From positions 1,860,001 through 1,924,000 of the forward strand of contig CP079215.1 in NCBI GenBank assembly GCA_019316985.1: a DNA stretch of 64,000 nucleotides. Direction: 5' to 3'. The DNA is from Paraniabella defluvii. GTDB taxonomy: Bacteria > Bacteroidota > Bacteroidia > Chitinophagales > Chitinophagaceae. Positions 41,429 to 52,181 of this stretch are shown piece after piece. The position numbers and the translations under genes are program-made. The notes under the pieces were generated by a model that was given only the letters and a program-made list of their open reading frames with translations, was not told the origin of the DNA and ran no database searches. Position 1 is the first letter of the stretch; each line of letters opens with the position of its first letter.

Positions 41429-43439
41429 ATGCAGTGTGTTTTAAAAGCCCTGGCAGGCTTATGTTTATTGCTGTTGGTACTGTTATGCCCCAACCTGACT
41501 GGTGCGCAAACATACGATAGCGCCCTCACCCGTGAGTTGGAAGAAGTTCAGGTAAATGGCAGTAAAAAGGGCCTTGGCGGCAGCTGTTTCGCCCGTACAA
41601 GTGCTATCGGGTGAGGCCTTACGGCGTAAACAGTCTCTCGGTTGCGGACGCGATCCGTTATTTTTCGGGTGTACAGTTAAAAGACTACGGCGGTATTGGC
41701 GGGTTAAAAACCGTGAATGTGCGTAGCATGGGAACACAACATGTAGGCGTGTTTTATGATGGGATGCAACTGGGCAATGCGCAAAACGGCATTATCGACC
41801 TGGGTAAGTTTTCACTGGATAATGTTGAAGCCATTTCATTATACAACAGCCAGAATCCTGATATATTTCAGCCTGCAAAAAGCTTTGGCAGCGCATCCTC
41901 TATTTATATAACAACACAGCAACCTTCATTTAAAGATAGTCAATCGTATCATTTAAAAACAGCATTTAAAACGGGCTCCTTCGGGCTTGTTAATCCTTCT
42001 GTTTACTGGCAGCAACAAGTAGCTGCCAATATTGCCACCACCTTAAGTGCAGAAGCAGTAACTGCCCATGGAAGGTATAAAACACGGTATAAAAAATGGG
42101 CCTATGACACTACGATAATTCGGCAAAATGCAGATGTGGCTTCGCAAAGAATTGAGCTGGCTTTACAGGATCTCAATAAAGACACGACTACACACTGGAA
42201 AATACAAGGGTATTTTTACAACTCCGAACGAGGCTTACCGGAGCCATTGTTGCGGAACGCTTTTATAATTCACAACGGTTATGGGATCAAAACTTTTTCA
42301 CACAAGGCTCTTTCCAGCACCGGTTTTCGCAACGCTACAGAACACTACTCCGGTTTAAATATGCAAATGATTTTACCCGTTATTTAGATACCACCATTAA
42401 AAAGATAGGAGGGGCGCCACTCAATAACAACTACCGGCAACAGGAGTATTACACTTCATGGGTGAATGAGTTCGCCATCAAAAAATGGTGGAAGTTTTCA
42501 TTGGCAACCGATTTGGCAATCAACCGCATGCAATCCAACCTGGATGATTTTGCCTATCCTACCCGTAATACCAAACTTGTTGCTGTAGCCACGGAAATGT
42601 CCCGGGCTCCCATAACCATATCCGGCAATTTACTGGGCAGCTTTATTAACGAAAAAGTAAAGCAAGGCGATGCAGCCTCCGGAAAGCAGGAGCTAACGCC
42701 GGCCATCAATGTATCCTGGCAGCCATGGCGTGCTGTTCCGCTTAGCCTCCGTTCCTTTTACAAACGCACTTTCAGGATGCCCACCTTCAATGATTTATAC
42801 TACACTATTGTTGGCACCACTACATTACGGCCCGAGTATTCAAATCAATATAATATTGGTGCAAAATACAGCGAATATTTTTTACCGCTAAAACTGGGCA
42901 TCAACCTGCAGGCAGATGCCTATATCAACAAAGTACAGGATAAGATTATCGCCATTCCCGCCAATAACTTATTCCGGTGGAGCATGATCAACCTAGGCGC
43001 TGTTTCCCAAAGGAATAGACATCCATACATCATATATCCTTGCGTTAAAGGGAAAATTGCGTTAAATGGCACGCTCAATTATTCGTACCAGGAAGCCATT
43101 AATAAAACAAACGGGCAACGGTCGCATGGCAACCTGATTCCCTACGCGCCCAAACATAGTGGTTCGGCAACTTTGCAATGTTCTTATCACAGCTGGGGCA
43201 TCAACTACAGTTTTATATATACAGGCGAACGTTATATGTTACCCGAAAATGACCCGCAAAACTACCTGATGCCCTGGTATACGCACGACCTGGCACTTAC
43301 CCAAAAACTGGCCTTTAAAAGAACCTGCTTTGTTACTGCGGTAGAGGTAAACAATCTTTTCAACCAGTACTATGACGTAGTTATCAATTATCCCATGCCG
43401 GGCAGAAATTATTTGGTAAAGCTTTCTTTCAATTTATAA
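41429..43439 (+). CDS. btuB: TonB-dependent receptor, BtuB-like (vitamin B12 uptake), frameshifted
   Basis: Outer membrane gated channel. A signal peptide (LAGLCLLLLVLLCPNLTGAQ) precedes the TonB box/plug region: SLSVADAIRYFSGVQLKDYG, GLKTVNVRSMGTQHVGVFYD and GMQLGNAQNGIIDLGKF. A long beta-barrel follows and ends LVKLSFNL with a C-terminal aromatic motif. Frame changes near 41570, 42390 and 43000. About 670 residues. The cobalamin riboswitch directly upstream and the B12-locus lipoproteins downstream support the substrate; the family alone would not. Confidence 0.88.
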
Positions 43440-43448
43440 ACATATCTG

Positions 43449-44590
43449 ATGAATCACAAAAAAATCAATCTTCTATTTTTCTTTTCTACTTTATTGATCC
43501 TGCTCGGGTCATGCAGGAAAGACCATGAATATACGCCGCCACCCCAGTCTACCGAAGCCGACTCAACCAGCATCGGCTTCTATCTTTTAAACGAAGGCGG
43601 ATGGGGTTATAACAATGCCACCCTTGATTATTTTGATGCACATAATGGCATTTATACGCGTGATATTTTCACGAAAGACAACCCAGATGCAGTGCTGGGC
43701 TTAGGCGATACCGGTAATGATATAGGTGTATACGGCAGCAAAATATACGTGGTAATGAACTGGTCAAAAAGGTAGAGATACTGGATGCATTAACCGGCAA
43801 ACGTATTAAGACCCTGACCGATAATACTCATAAGGCCATTGAGAACGCACGCTATATAACCTTTGCCAACGGCTTTGCTTACCTCAGCTCTTACTCCACA
43901 TCCGAAAAAGGAATGGTACTTGAAATAGATACTGCAACCCTGAGTATCAAAAGAGCAGTTGAAGTGGGCCGCCAACCGGAGGAGCTGGAGGTGGTAGGCA
44001 ATAAACTCTATGTAGCTAATAGCGGCGGTTATAGTCAATCAAACCCGGAGAATTATGTTTCGGTGGTGGGTCTTAATTCATTCACCGTTGTAAAAGCCAT
44101 CGCTGTAACTCCTAATTTACGGCGACTGAAAAAAGACAGTCGGGGCTATTTGTATATCTGTCCCTGGGGCACCACCAATAAGCTTTATGTAGTGGATACA
44201 AAAACCGATAAGCTGTCTGACTCAATTACTGTAAAAGTGGAAGACTTTGCTATAAAAAATGATACCGCTTATGTATACGGAACCGACTATGGGTCAAAGA
44301 ACCACTCTTATACAAGAATCGACCTTAAAACCAGAACAATAATACCGGGCTCTTTCATTACAGATGGAACTCAAATAGAAATGCCCTATGGCATCGCTGT
44401 AGACCCTAACAATGGCAACATTTATATAGCCGATGCAAGAGATTATGTGGAAGCCGGCGATTTGTTCTGCTTTGACACTCAGGGACGATTAAAAAACACG
44501 ATTAAAAAGACCGGTATTATACCCGGTCATATAGGCTTCTTCAACCGTAAAACTGATCTGCCCGGTAAGCAGCATAATCCAAAATCTTAA
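43449..44590 (+). CDS. Surface beta-propeller lipoprotein, BtuG-like (YncE/DUF5074), frameshifted
   Basis: A signal peptide ends in a lipobox (LLILLGSCRKD). The mature part is a seven-bladed propeller of YncE type, for example GVYGSKIYVVMNW, VGRQPEELEVVGNKLYVAN and YGIAVDPNNGNIYIADAR. In Bacteroides, BtuG is such a surface lipoprotein; it binds cobalamin very tightly and sits on BtuB. Its place here, 9 bases after the receptor gene behind the riboswitch, supports the same role. One frame change near 43762. About 380 residues. Confidence 0.8.
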
Positions 44591-44606
44591 ACAATAAACT
44601 ATACGA

Positions 44607-45719
44607 ATGAAACAATTAAAACTACTTTCCATTATTTCATTTTTCTTGCTGCTTTTGAGCAGCTGCTCTAAAGACGACGTTTCCGCACCCATTATGGAAC
44701 TATCTGTTACTGAAAAAACCATCCAGACAAAAATTAAAGAGGCGATTACTATTACATCCCGCATAGCCGCTGGCACAGCAGTTAAAGAAGAGTGGTATGT
44801 TGGTAAAGAATTGATCTCTACCAGCAGCACATTCAATCATGTTTTTGAAGTGGCCGGTAATTACAAGATCTATTACCAGGCAAGCAATAACTATGGCTTT
44901 TACAAAGACAGCTTTGATGTGCGGGTTGAAGCCCTGGTTAGAGAGGGCGGCTCCAGCCAGTATGTTACTGCTTTGTTTGAGTTTCTGCCTGCACCAGGTC
45001 AGTTTATCAACAAAGCACCTGGCAACCTCGTAAGTGCAGAAGGCCTGGTTGGAAAAACAGGTATGATAAGTTTAGGCGCCTGGGGCGGCTATGTGGTTTA
45101 TGGCTTTGATCACAGTGTTCCTAACAAAGAAGGCAATGATATTGATGTACTGGGCAACCCGCTTGCAGAGTGGAGCGAGCCCGGCATTATTTACGTAATG
45201 GTGGATGATAATGGTAACGGCAAGCCCGATGATATATGGTATGAACTGGCCGGCAGCGAGTTCGGTAAAACAGGTTCCTATTTGCGTGATTATGAAGTAA
45301 CCTATTTCCGCCCAGAGTCGGCAGACAAAGACATTGCATGGACCGACAATAACGGCAATACTGGGTTTATAAAGAAAAATACCTTTCATAAACAGGCCTA
45401 TTACCCGGAATGGATCACAGCCAATAGTTACACGTTAAAAGGCTCCTGGCTAAAAACAAAAGTAGATCCGTCAAGACCTGGCTACGTAGTATCGCTGCCC
45501 TACGATTGGGGCTATTCTGATAACCAGGCGGAAGCTAATGGCGGCGGTAAAGTAGATATCAGTAATGCAATAGACACCAATGGAAATAAAGTGAATCTGA
45601 AAGCCATCGACTTTATTAAAATACAAACCGGCGCCCTTGGCGATGGTGGCTGGCTAGGCGAAGTATCTACCGAGGTAATCGGTATCAAAGACATGCATTT
45701 TTCGGCAGGCAATAAGTAA
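44607..45719 (+). CDS. PKD-like cell-surface lipoprotein of the B12 locus
   Basis: 370 residues, intact. Lipobox LLLLSSCSKD near residue 20, then a PKD-like Ig domain (TFNHVFEVAGNYKIYYQAS, residues 60-110) and a C-terminal part with GNGKPDDIWYELAGSEFGK, a calcium-binding-like Dx[DN]GNG loop. Proteins of this layout are recurrent in Bacteroidota B12 loci; one candidate role is an auxiliary cobalamin binder comparable in position to BtuH, but I see no homology that proves it. Confidence 0.72.
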   Translation: MKQLKLLSIISFFLLLLSSCSKDDVSAPIMELSVTEKTIQTKIKEAITITSRIAAGTAVKEEWYVGKELISTSSTFNHVFEVAGNYKIYYQASNNYGFYKDSFDVRVEALVREGGSSQYVTALFEFLPAPGQFINKAPGNLVSAEGLVGKTGMISLGAWGGYVVYGFDHSVPNKEGNDIDVLGNPLAEWSEPGIIYVMVDDNGNGKPDDIWYELAGSEFGKTGSYLRDYEVTYFRPESADKDIAWTDNNGNTGFIKKNTFHKQAYYPEWITANSYTLKGSWLKTKVDPSRPGYVVSLPYDWGYSDNQAEANGGGKVDISNAIDTNGNKVNLKAIDFIKIQTGALGDGGWLGEVSTEVIGIKDMHFSAGNK

Positions 45720-45740
45720 ATAAAAACAAAATATACATTA

Positions 45741-46852
45741 ATGAATATCTTAAACAAACATTTGTCCCGCTTATCCGTTACAGCTGTAGCCGCTGTTCTT
45801 TTAGCAGCCTGCTCCAAAAACACCGATCTGCCCCTAGGCGGACCCGATCCTATCGAAACAGCTCCTTATGCCAATGGCTTCTTTATTCTGACAGAAGGTT
45901 CATACGGTCAAATTTCAGGAACAGTTCAGTTTTACGCTTATGGCGCCGACACCTTGACTACTAAAGCTTATGAAAAAGAGAACCCCGGAAAAATAACATC
46001 CAATGCCACGAAAACCAGCACATTGCAATTTGCATCGCTGTATAATAAAAAGCTGTACCTGGTGAGTAAGATCAATGGTCCTGTTTTGAAACTAGACGCG
46101 GGTACTTTAAAGGAAGAAGCTCGTTATAACCAGGAAACCAGCAACTGGAGAAGCCTTATTGGTGTAAAAGAAAATAACGGTCTTATAAGCGCCAGCGATG
46201 GTGTTTACAGTGTTGACCTTAATAACCTGAACATACAATATAAGCTTTCGTCCGTTTCAGCAGTTAACACCGGAGATATGCTGAAGGAAGGAGATTATGT
46301 TTATGTACTTCAGAGCAATGGCGCCAAAATAATATCAGCCGGCAATTATTCCTTTGTAAAAGGATTCAACAATATTACCCGCGGATTTGCCAAAACGCCC
46401 AATGGTAAGGTTTGGGCAGCTACCGGAAGCCGCCTGATCGCTATTGATAAAAACCTTGACACAACGGGTGTAGCGTTGTCTGTGCCTGTTGGCTCTTTCG
46501 GACTGGATGCGCCTACAAGGCTTACTGCATCAACCAAAGAAAACGCGGTGTTTTACCACTCCGGCAGCAACATTTACAAATACACTGATGGTAACCCTTC
46601 TTCTTTAAGCCAGCCTTTTATCACCATTGATGTTGCGCCGCTTCTGCTATATGGCGCTGTTCGCTACGACAGTAATAAAGATTACATAGTTGTAAATGGT
46701 ATAGAAGGATATGGTGCAGCTTCGGGAGTTAACTATCTGCTTATTTACAATGCCAGCACCGGTGCTTTGATAAAAAAATTAAATACGGTAATGATGGATC
46801 TGTTACAGATTTCAACCATATTTACTTCCCAGGCCTGGCTGTATTTCAGTAA
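45741..46852 (+). CDS. Second DUF5074/BtuG-like propeller lipoprotein, frameshifted
   Basis: Lipobox VLLAACSKN near residue 27; the mature part opens YANGFFILTEGSYGQISGTV, as in the other propeller (SIGFYLLNEGGWGYNNATL), so the two are distant paralogues. Blades follow the pattern KTPNGKVWAATGSRLIAID. One frame change near 46785; the repaired end is HIYFPGLAVFQ with TAA at 46850-46852. About 370 residues. Last gene of the B12 operon, closed by a terminator 22 bases downstream. Confidence 0.77.
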
Positions 46853-46873
46853 CAAGAATTTTTAAATCAACTC

Positions 46874-46900
46874 AAAAATGCCGCGACTGCGGCATTTTTT
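46874..46900 (+). terminator. Terminator of the B12 operon
   Basis: The perfect stem AAAAATGCCGC / GCGGCATTTTT with a 4-base loop is followed by further T. Confidence 0.85.
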
Positions 46901-46929
46901 ATTGCCCCGATTTGCGCTAACTTTAATAT

Positions 46930-47328
46930 ATGAATTTTGTAATTGCCGCCGTATTTGATAATTATATTAATGCACATGTAACCCTGGGCCGTTTGCAGGA
47001 AGAACATATCAACTGCTGGCTAAAGGATGAAAATACCGTTACCATCGATCCTATACTTACCAATGCGGTGGGCGGCATCAAACTTATGGTGGCAGAACCG
47101 CAGATTGAAAGGGCTTTGGCGCTAATGGCGAACGACCGGCAGGAATACCAGCAACAGCATCCCTGTCCTCAATGTGGCTCCGAGAATATAGATCTGGTAA
47201 GCACGCCCCGAAAACCTGGTAATTGGCTGGGTACCATTGCCAGCGCAATATTAGGTGTAGGCTCTGCAACCCCTATTGACAAAGTGTATCATTGTTTTGA
47301 TTGCGGCAAAGAGTATGAAATGGAATGA
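46930..47328 (+). CDS. DUF2007 domain protein with C-terminal zinc ribbon
   Basis: 132 residues, intact. NFVIAAVFDNYINAHVTLGR to GGIKLMVAEPQIERALALM is the DUF2007 signal-transducing-like fold, which resembles PII/ACT-sized ferredoxin folds. The C-terminal part carries a zinc ribbon with CPQCGSENIDLV and CFDCGKEYEME. Role unknown. Confidence 0.82.
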   Translation: MNFVIAAVFDNYINAHVTLGRLQEEHINCWLKDENTVTIDPILTNAVGGIKLMVAEPQIERALALMANDRQEYQQQHPCPQCGSENIDLVSTPRKPGNWLGTIASAILGVGSATPIDKVYHCFDCGKEYEME

Positions 47329-47429
47329 CCGGCCTCACGGCTCTATTTATTGTCATTTGACAAGAACTGTTTGAGGCTCCGCCAACTACCTTTGATTGTT
47401 ATATTTTTAATAAACCAAATTTGCTTAAA

Positions 47430-47964
47430 ATGAAAATCTTAAAACGCATCCTGTTTGTAATACTGGGGTTAATTGCCCTGCTATTAATTGTTGCCTTGTT
47501 TGTGAAAAAAAGACTATGCCATTACCAAAGAGGTTGTAATCAACAAACCGGTAGCAGAAGTCTTTAATTATGTCAAATACTTAAAGAACCAGGACAATTA
47601 TAGCATCTGGAACCAGATCGATCCGGGGATGAAAAAGAGCTACACGGGTACTGATGGCACCGTAGGTTTTATTTATGCATGGGACAGTGAGAATAAGAAT
47701 GCAGGAAAAGGTGCCCAGGAAATTAAGGTCGTTGACGAAAATAAAAGAGTTGACGTGGAGATCAGGTTCGAAAAGCCCATGGAGGGAACCAACCAGGCAT
47801 CAGTTATTACAACCCCGATAGACAGTACCAAAACCAAAGTAGAATGGGGCTTTTATGGCACCAGCCCTTATCCGTTTAACCTGATGAACTTATGCATGGA
47901 TGCACTGGTGGGCAAAGATTTGCAGCAAAACCTCGAAAATCTTAAAGCGCTGCTGGAAAAATAA
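47430..47964 (+). CDS. SRPBCC (START-like) family protein, N-terminal membrane anchor, frameshifted
   Basis: An N-terminal helix (FVILGLIALLLIVALFVKK) precedes a polyketide-cyclase-like SRPBCC fold: AITKEVVINKPVAEVFNYV, then LKNQDNYSIWNQIDPGMKK. The fold binds hydrophobic ligands; the ligand here is unknown. One frame change near 47512 restores the join. About 177 residues. A strong hairpin terminator follows. Confidence 0.75.
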
Positions 47965-47984
47965 GCTTTGTAGAAGCTATTGTT

Positions 47985-48015
47985 AAACCCGGCCCGTCAG
48001 CCACGGACCGGGTTT
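47985..48015 (+). terminator. Intrinsic terminator after the SRPBCC gene
   Basis: The stem AAACCCGG with inner CCGT pairs with ACGG and CCGGGTTT, followed by AATTTTG. Confidence 0.7.
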
Positions 48016-48092
48016 AATTTTGATGTAACTTTAGGAGTGGTGTACAGGTTTTTATCTTCAAAAAGTATCTGTATGCTGCTAAACGATCGCCA

Positions 48093-48916
48093 ATGGAAAA
48101 AGTCATTGCCTATTTTTCAACATTAGAACAACGACCACTGGAGCGTATGGCCTTGCTGGTAGGCGGCCTCCTTTTTTCTGGATTATCGAAGGCGCTATCC
48201 CTTTGGTGCAACTGCACTATCGGAAAAATAAATTCAGGCACGCCCTCGTAAATTTTGGCTTTACGGTTATACACCTTATTATACATACAGGCTTAGCTGT
48301 TTTTATTGTTTTGCTGAGCGATTGGTGCCGCAATGCCGGTTTTGGAATGGTTTATTGGTTCAATGCCAATGTATGGGGATCTATTTTAATTGGCGTATTG
48401 GCGTTGGATTTCAGCAGCTGGCTGGTGCACTGGGTTATGCACAAAAACCCGTATTTATGGCGGTACCATCTTATTCATCATAGCGATAATAAAGTGGATG
48501 TAACTACAGGGCTGCGGCATCATCCCGGAGACAGCCTGTTAAGGGGTATTTTCTTTTTACTCCTTATTTTTATAAGTGGCGCTCCTATGTACAGCGTTAT
48601 GATTTATCAAACACTGGTGGTGATCACCACGGCTTTTACACATGCCAATATTAGTTTACCTCCGCTGCTGGATAGAACCCTGAGTTACGTGTTCGTTTCG
48701 CCCAATATGCATAAAGTGCATCACCACTGGATGCAGCCTTATACGGATAGTAATTACGGAGCCGTTTTTTCCATCTGGGACCGGTTGTTTCGTACATTTT
48801 CTACACTGCATCCTTCCAAAATAAAATACGGGCTCGACAGGTACTATCCCAACGAAAAAGACGAGGATTTCCTGGATTTGTTGAAGGATCCGTTTCTACA
48901 TAAAAAGAAATTTTGA
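48093..48916 (+). CDS. Sterol desaturase/fatty acid hydroxylase superfamily membrane protein, frameshifted
   Basis: A di-iron membrane hydroxylase. Histidine boxes are HWVMHKNPYLWRYHLIHHSD and later MHKVHHHWMQ, in the usual order and spacing, between four or more hydrophobic segments. One missing T in the T-run near 48170 explains the frame change (LLFFWIIEGAIPLVQL). About 274 residues. Substrates in this family include carotenoids, lipids and sterols. Confidence 0.86.
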
Positions 48917-48919
48917 ATT

Positions 48920-49003
48920 GCCAGTAGTGAATAATGAATCGATTAGCCATCGCCGCAATGGACTATTAACTATTCCCCATTATCTATTCACCATTCACTA
49001 TTT
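48920..49003. repeat. Imperfect inverted repeat before kdsB
   Basis: AGTGAATAATGAAT near 48927 and ATTCACCATTCACT near 48988 are complementary at 12 of 14 positions, with about 50 bases between them. The word CTATTCACCATT also occurs at about 8361, before the alcohol dehydrogenase gene. Confidence 0.4.
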
Positions 49004-49010
49004 TTGACGC

Positions 49011-49741
49011 ATGAGTACAGTAATTGCCATGATACCGGCGCGCTATGCAGCTACGCGCTTCCCTGCTAAATTGATGAAAATACTAGGCGATAAACCGGTT
49101 ATTGCGCATACTTACGAGCGGCAATGCAAAGCGGTTTATTTACAGATGTGTATGTAATTACAGACAGCGATGTGATCTTTGAAGAGATTTCCAGCCGGGG
49201 TGGCAAATGTATAATGAGTGTAGCCGAACATGAAAGTGGAACCGATCGTATTGCAGAAGCTGCACGCAACCTGGATGTAGATGTGATTGTGAATGTACAA
49301 GGTGATGAGCCTTTTATCCAGAAAGAGCCTCTTGAAAAGCTGGTACGCCTTTTTGATAATAAGCAGGTACAGGTAGCTTCTTTAATGCGAAAAATGGAAA
49401 ACGCAACCGACGCTGCTAATCCTAATATGGTAAAAGTGGTTACCAATAAAAATAATAAGGCTCTTTATTTTAGCCGCAGCATTATTCCTTTTCAGCGTGA
49501 TGCAGATATCGCAGTGGAGTACTTCCTGCACATAGGCGTTTATGCCTTTCGTAAAAATGCTTTATTAAATTTCACCCGCTTACCACAGGCTCCGCTGGAG
49601 CAGATTGAAAAGCTGGAACAATTACGCTTCCTGTATAATGATATTGATATTTATATGGCGGAAACCAGCTATAAAAATATTGCTATTGATACGCCCGAAG
49701 ACCTCGAAAAAGCAAAAGAGCAAATAAGTGGTTTATCGTAG
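49011..49741 (+). CDS. kdsB: 3-deoxy-manno-octulosonate cytidylyltransferase, frameshifted
   Basis: Activates Kdo with CTP for lipopolysaccharide core synthesis. Motifs: [33 protein letters not shown] and [12 protein letters not shown], then [17 protein letters not shown] and [18 protein letters not shown]. One frame change near 49122 (Y-E-A-A-M-Q). About 244 residues, normal. It shows that the cell makes Kdo-containing lipid A. Confidence 0.94.
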
Positions 49742-49811
49742 ACAGCACTTTCTATAGCCATAACACGACAATAGTGATTGGGACATGCGGACGCCTGCTA
49801 TGCATTTATTT

Positions 49812-50376
49812 TTAAACAGGGCCGTCATCATTTACATTAAAATCCGCTATTTGCTGGTTCAGCTTTTTGATCCACCGCGCCCAGAGTTTAGAAGAAAGGA
49901 GAATCAATTGAATCATTATAATTAAACAGAACATCAACGTTAATGCCTTTTCCTTCGTAAAGTGAATGGCAGATGCAAAGAACACAATAATTAAGCTGCC
50001 GTATAACAAAGTGGCTATTAAAGAAAAAAAAAGGAGAGCCGCTTTACCCGTTTTAAATAATCCCCAACCGATTGCCTGAGATGAGTGTTTCCCACAGGCC
50101 TTGTGAGCGAAATATATCCTACTATATCATTCAGCACATATAAAACTAAACCGGTAATCAAGGCCGCGTTAGCATAAAATGGCTTCCGGACGCCATCGAA
50201 CCAATCATAATAAACAAATCCAAATACTACCAGCAGCGCTATTTGAATAGCCAGCTTCGTTTTTACCCGTTTTATTACAGGGTGATTCATAATTTTGTCA
50301 TTTTTTCCAGGTCCTCTTCACTTTTTAACTGGCCGCCGGCATTTTTCCAAACAGACTTTAAATCATTCAGTTCCAT
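49812..50376 (-). CDS. Membrane protein paired with ECF sigma factor, frameshifted
   Basis: From ATG at 50376: MELNDLKSVWKNAGGQLKS, a short soluble N-terminal part, then about four membrane segments (LAIQIALLVVFGFVYYDWF, AALITGLVLYVLNDIVGYI, IATLLYGSLIIVFFASAIH and LTLMFCLIIMIQLILL). One A added near 50292 and one T at the T-run near 50030 join three frames into about 188 residues. It starts 5 bases after the sigma gene, and ECF operons commonly carry the anti-sigma factor there; the layout fits such a role, but no known anti-sigma domain is recognised. Confidence 0.65.
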
Positions 50377-50381
50377 AACCT

Positions 50382-50851
50382 TTATTTTATTATTTCCTTC
50401 AGTTTATTTTTGATCCGGTTAAGCCTAACCCCAATATTTGTTTCACTTAGTCCTGTTACTGCAGCCATTTCCCTGTAACTAAGCTCTTCTAAATAAAGAG
50501 CGATAATGGCTTTCTCTGAGTCGCTTAAATTCCGGAGCGCTTCAAACAATTGTTCTTCATTTGCAGAAACGTTGTCCTCCTGCAACGGATGAAGATGCGC
50601 AGGTAAATCGGGGTAATGGGTAACTTTTAACCGGGGTTTGCGATAAACGGTAATTGCCGTATTTAATGCAATACGGTATATCCAGGTACTCACTTTTGAG
50701 GCGCCCCGAATGCGGGATACGACTTCCAGAGCTGGTATACAATTTCCTGGAACAGGTCTTCCCTGTCTTCCTTACCATCGCGATACAGCGCGCTTACTTT
50801 ATAAACAATGCCCTGGTGGTCGTGAATGAGTTGCAGAAACTGTTTTTCCAT
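50382..50851 (-). CDS. ECF RNA polymerase sigma factor, frameshifted
   Basis: Region 2 reads DREDLFQEIVYQLWKS and STWIYRIALNTAITVYRK; region 4 is LRNLSDSEKAIIALYLEELS and SYREMAAVTGLSETNIGVRL. About 157 residues, as for a minimal ECF sigma. One frame change near 50705. Cotranscribed with the membrane protein downstream. Confidence 0.85.
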
Positions 50852-50950
50852 TTCCCTCCTAGTTTAACATCTGCCGGTTCGGCCAGCATAACATAAGTCG
50901 CATAATTCGTATAAAATCTTACAACACATAAAAATAATTATCTTTCTTGC

Positions 50951-52063
50951 ATGAAGATGCGTCCTGAAAAATATTTACGCTACCTTTTCTTACCCAACCT
51001 GCTGGAACTTTTTGGTACCGAACGTACTAAAGAAATTCTTTCAGTTAACCCCACTATTATTCCTATCAGGGAGGAGGCCGCTACGGTAATCATCAATGCT
51101 TATGTTTACAATAAGGCAGAAATAAAGGAGTATAAAAATATCTCGATAGAAGAGGCGCTCACGCTTAAGTGCAACGATCATATTATTTGGATCAATATCG
51201 ACGGTCTTAGAAAAGACGATGTAGACCAATTGGGCGATCAATATGGCATACATCCTTTACTACGGGAAGATATTCTTAGTATCAACCAGCGGCCTAAGGT
51301 AGATGAGATCGATGAAATTCTTTTCTGCCTCATGAATATTCTTTATTACAACGAGGAGAAGAACTCTATCGGGCAGGAGCAGATAAGCCTTGTGCTAGGG
51401 AAAAATTTTGTTATTACTTTCCAGGACGATCCCTCCCGGGATTTGTTTAATGCTTTAAGAGAACGGTTAAAACTTTCTACCAGCAAAACAAGAGCTAAAG
51501 AAGCAGACTACCTTTATTATACACTGATAGATACCATTGTAGACCATTATTTTGTTGTAATGGACCGGCTGCGCGACCGTATCGAGGACGTGGAAGAGGA
51601 GATCGTTCGTGGTACCAATAAAAGGTCACTGGCATTAATTAACGTATTGCGGAAAGAACTCATCGTTTTAAAACGCAGTATTTATCCTGTACGGGATGTG
51701 ATCAGTGGGATTATTAAAAGCGACAGCGAACTGCTTACAGAGTTTAATGAACGCTTCTATAAAGATGTATATGACCACGTGGTACAGGCTATTGACCTTG
51801 TGGAAAACTACCGCGATATGATCATGGGCATGCAGGATCTATACATCAGCAATGTAAACCTGAAAATGAACGAGGTGATGAAGGTAATGGCCATCGTAAC
51901 CTGTGTGCTGGCCCCGGCTACTGTTATAGGAGGAATTTTTGGTATGAACTTCCAGGTGATTCCTTTAAGCGGCCAGCACTGGGGCTTCTGGATTGCCGTA
52001 GGAGCTATGCTGATCATTCCTGCCTGGATGTTGTTTCTTTTTAAGAAGCGCGGTTGGTTTTAA
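50951..52063 (+). CDS. corA: CorA-family magnesium/cobalt transporter
   Basis: 370 residues, intact. A long soluble N-terminal funnel domain ends in two C-terminal helices joined by the signature IFGMNFQVIPL (GMN motif), then FWIAVGAMLIIPAWMLFLF and a basic tail KKRGWF. NFVITFQDDPSRDLFNALRE matches the CorA N-terminal core. It forms a pentameric Mg2+ channel in the inner membrane. Confidence 0.92.
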   Translation: MKMRPEKYLRYLFLPNLLELFGTERTKEILSVNPTIIPIREEAATVIINAYVYNKAEIKEYKNISIEEALTLKCNDHIIWINIDGLRKDDVDQLGDQYGIHPLLREDILSINQRPKVDEIDEILFCLMNILYYNEEKNSIGQEQISLVLGKNFVITFQDDPSRDLFNALRERLKLSTSKTRAKEADYLYYTLIDTIVDHYFVVMDRLRDRIEDVEEEIVRGTNKRSLALINVLRKELIVLKRSIYPVRDVISGIIKSDSELLTEFNERFYKDVYDHVVQAIDLVENYRDMIMGMQDLYISNVNLKMNEVMKVMAIVTCVLAPATVIGGIFGMNFQVIPLSGQHWGFWIAVGAMLIIPAWMLFLFKKRGWF

Positions 52064-52181
52064 TGTTACTTCGCTGCAGGTATCCGGTAAAATACGGGTA
52101 CATTCTGCTAAAAACAAGCCAGTAGCAAAGCAGGCTGTTTGTTATTTTAGATGCTCTGTTCTGAAATAACAAATCATCTTT

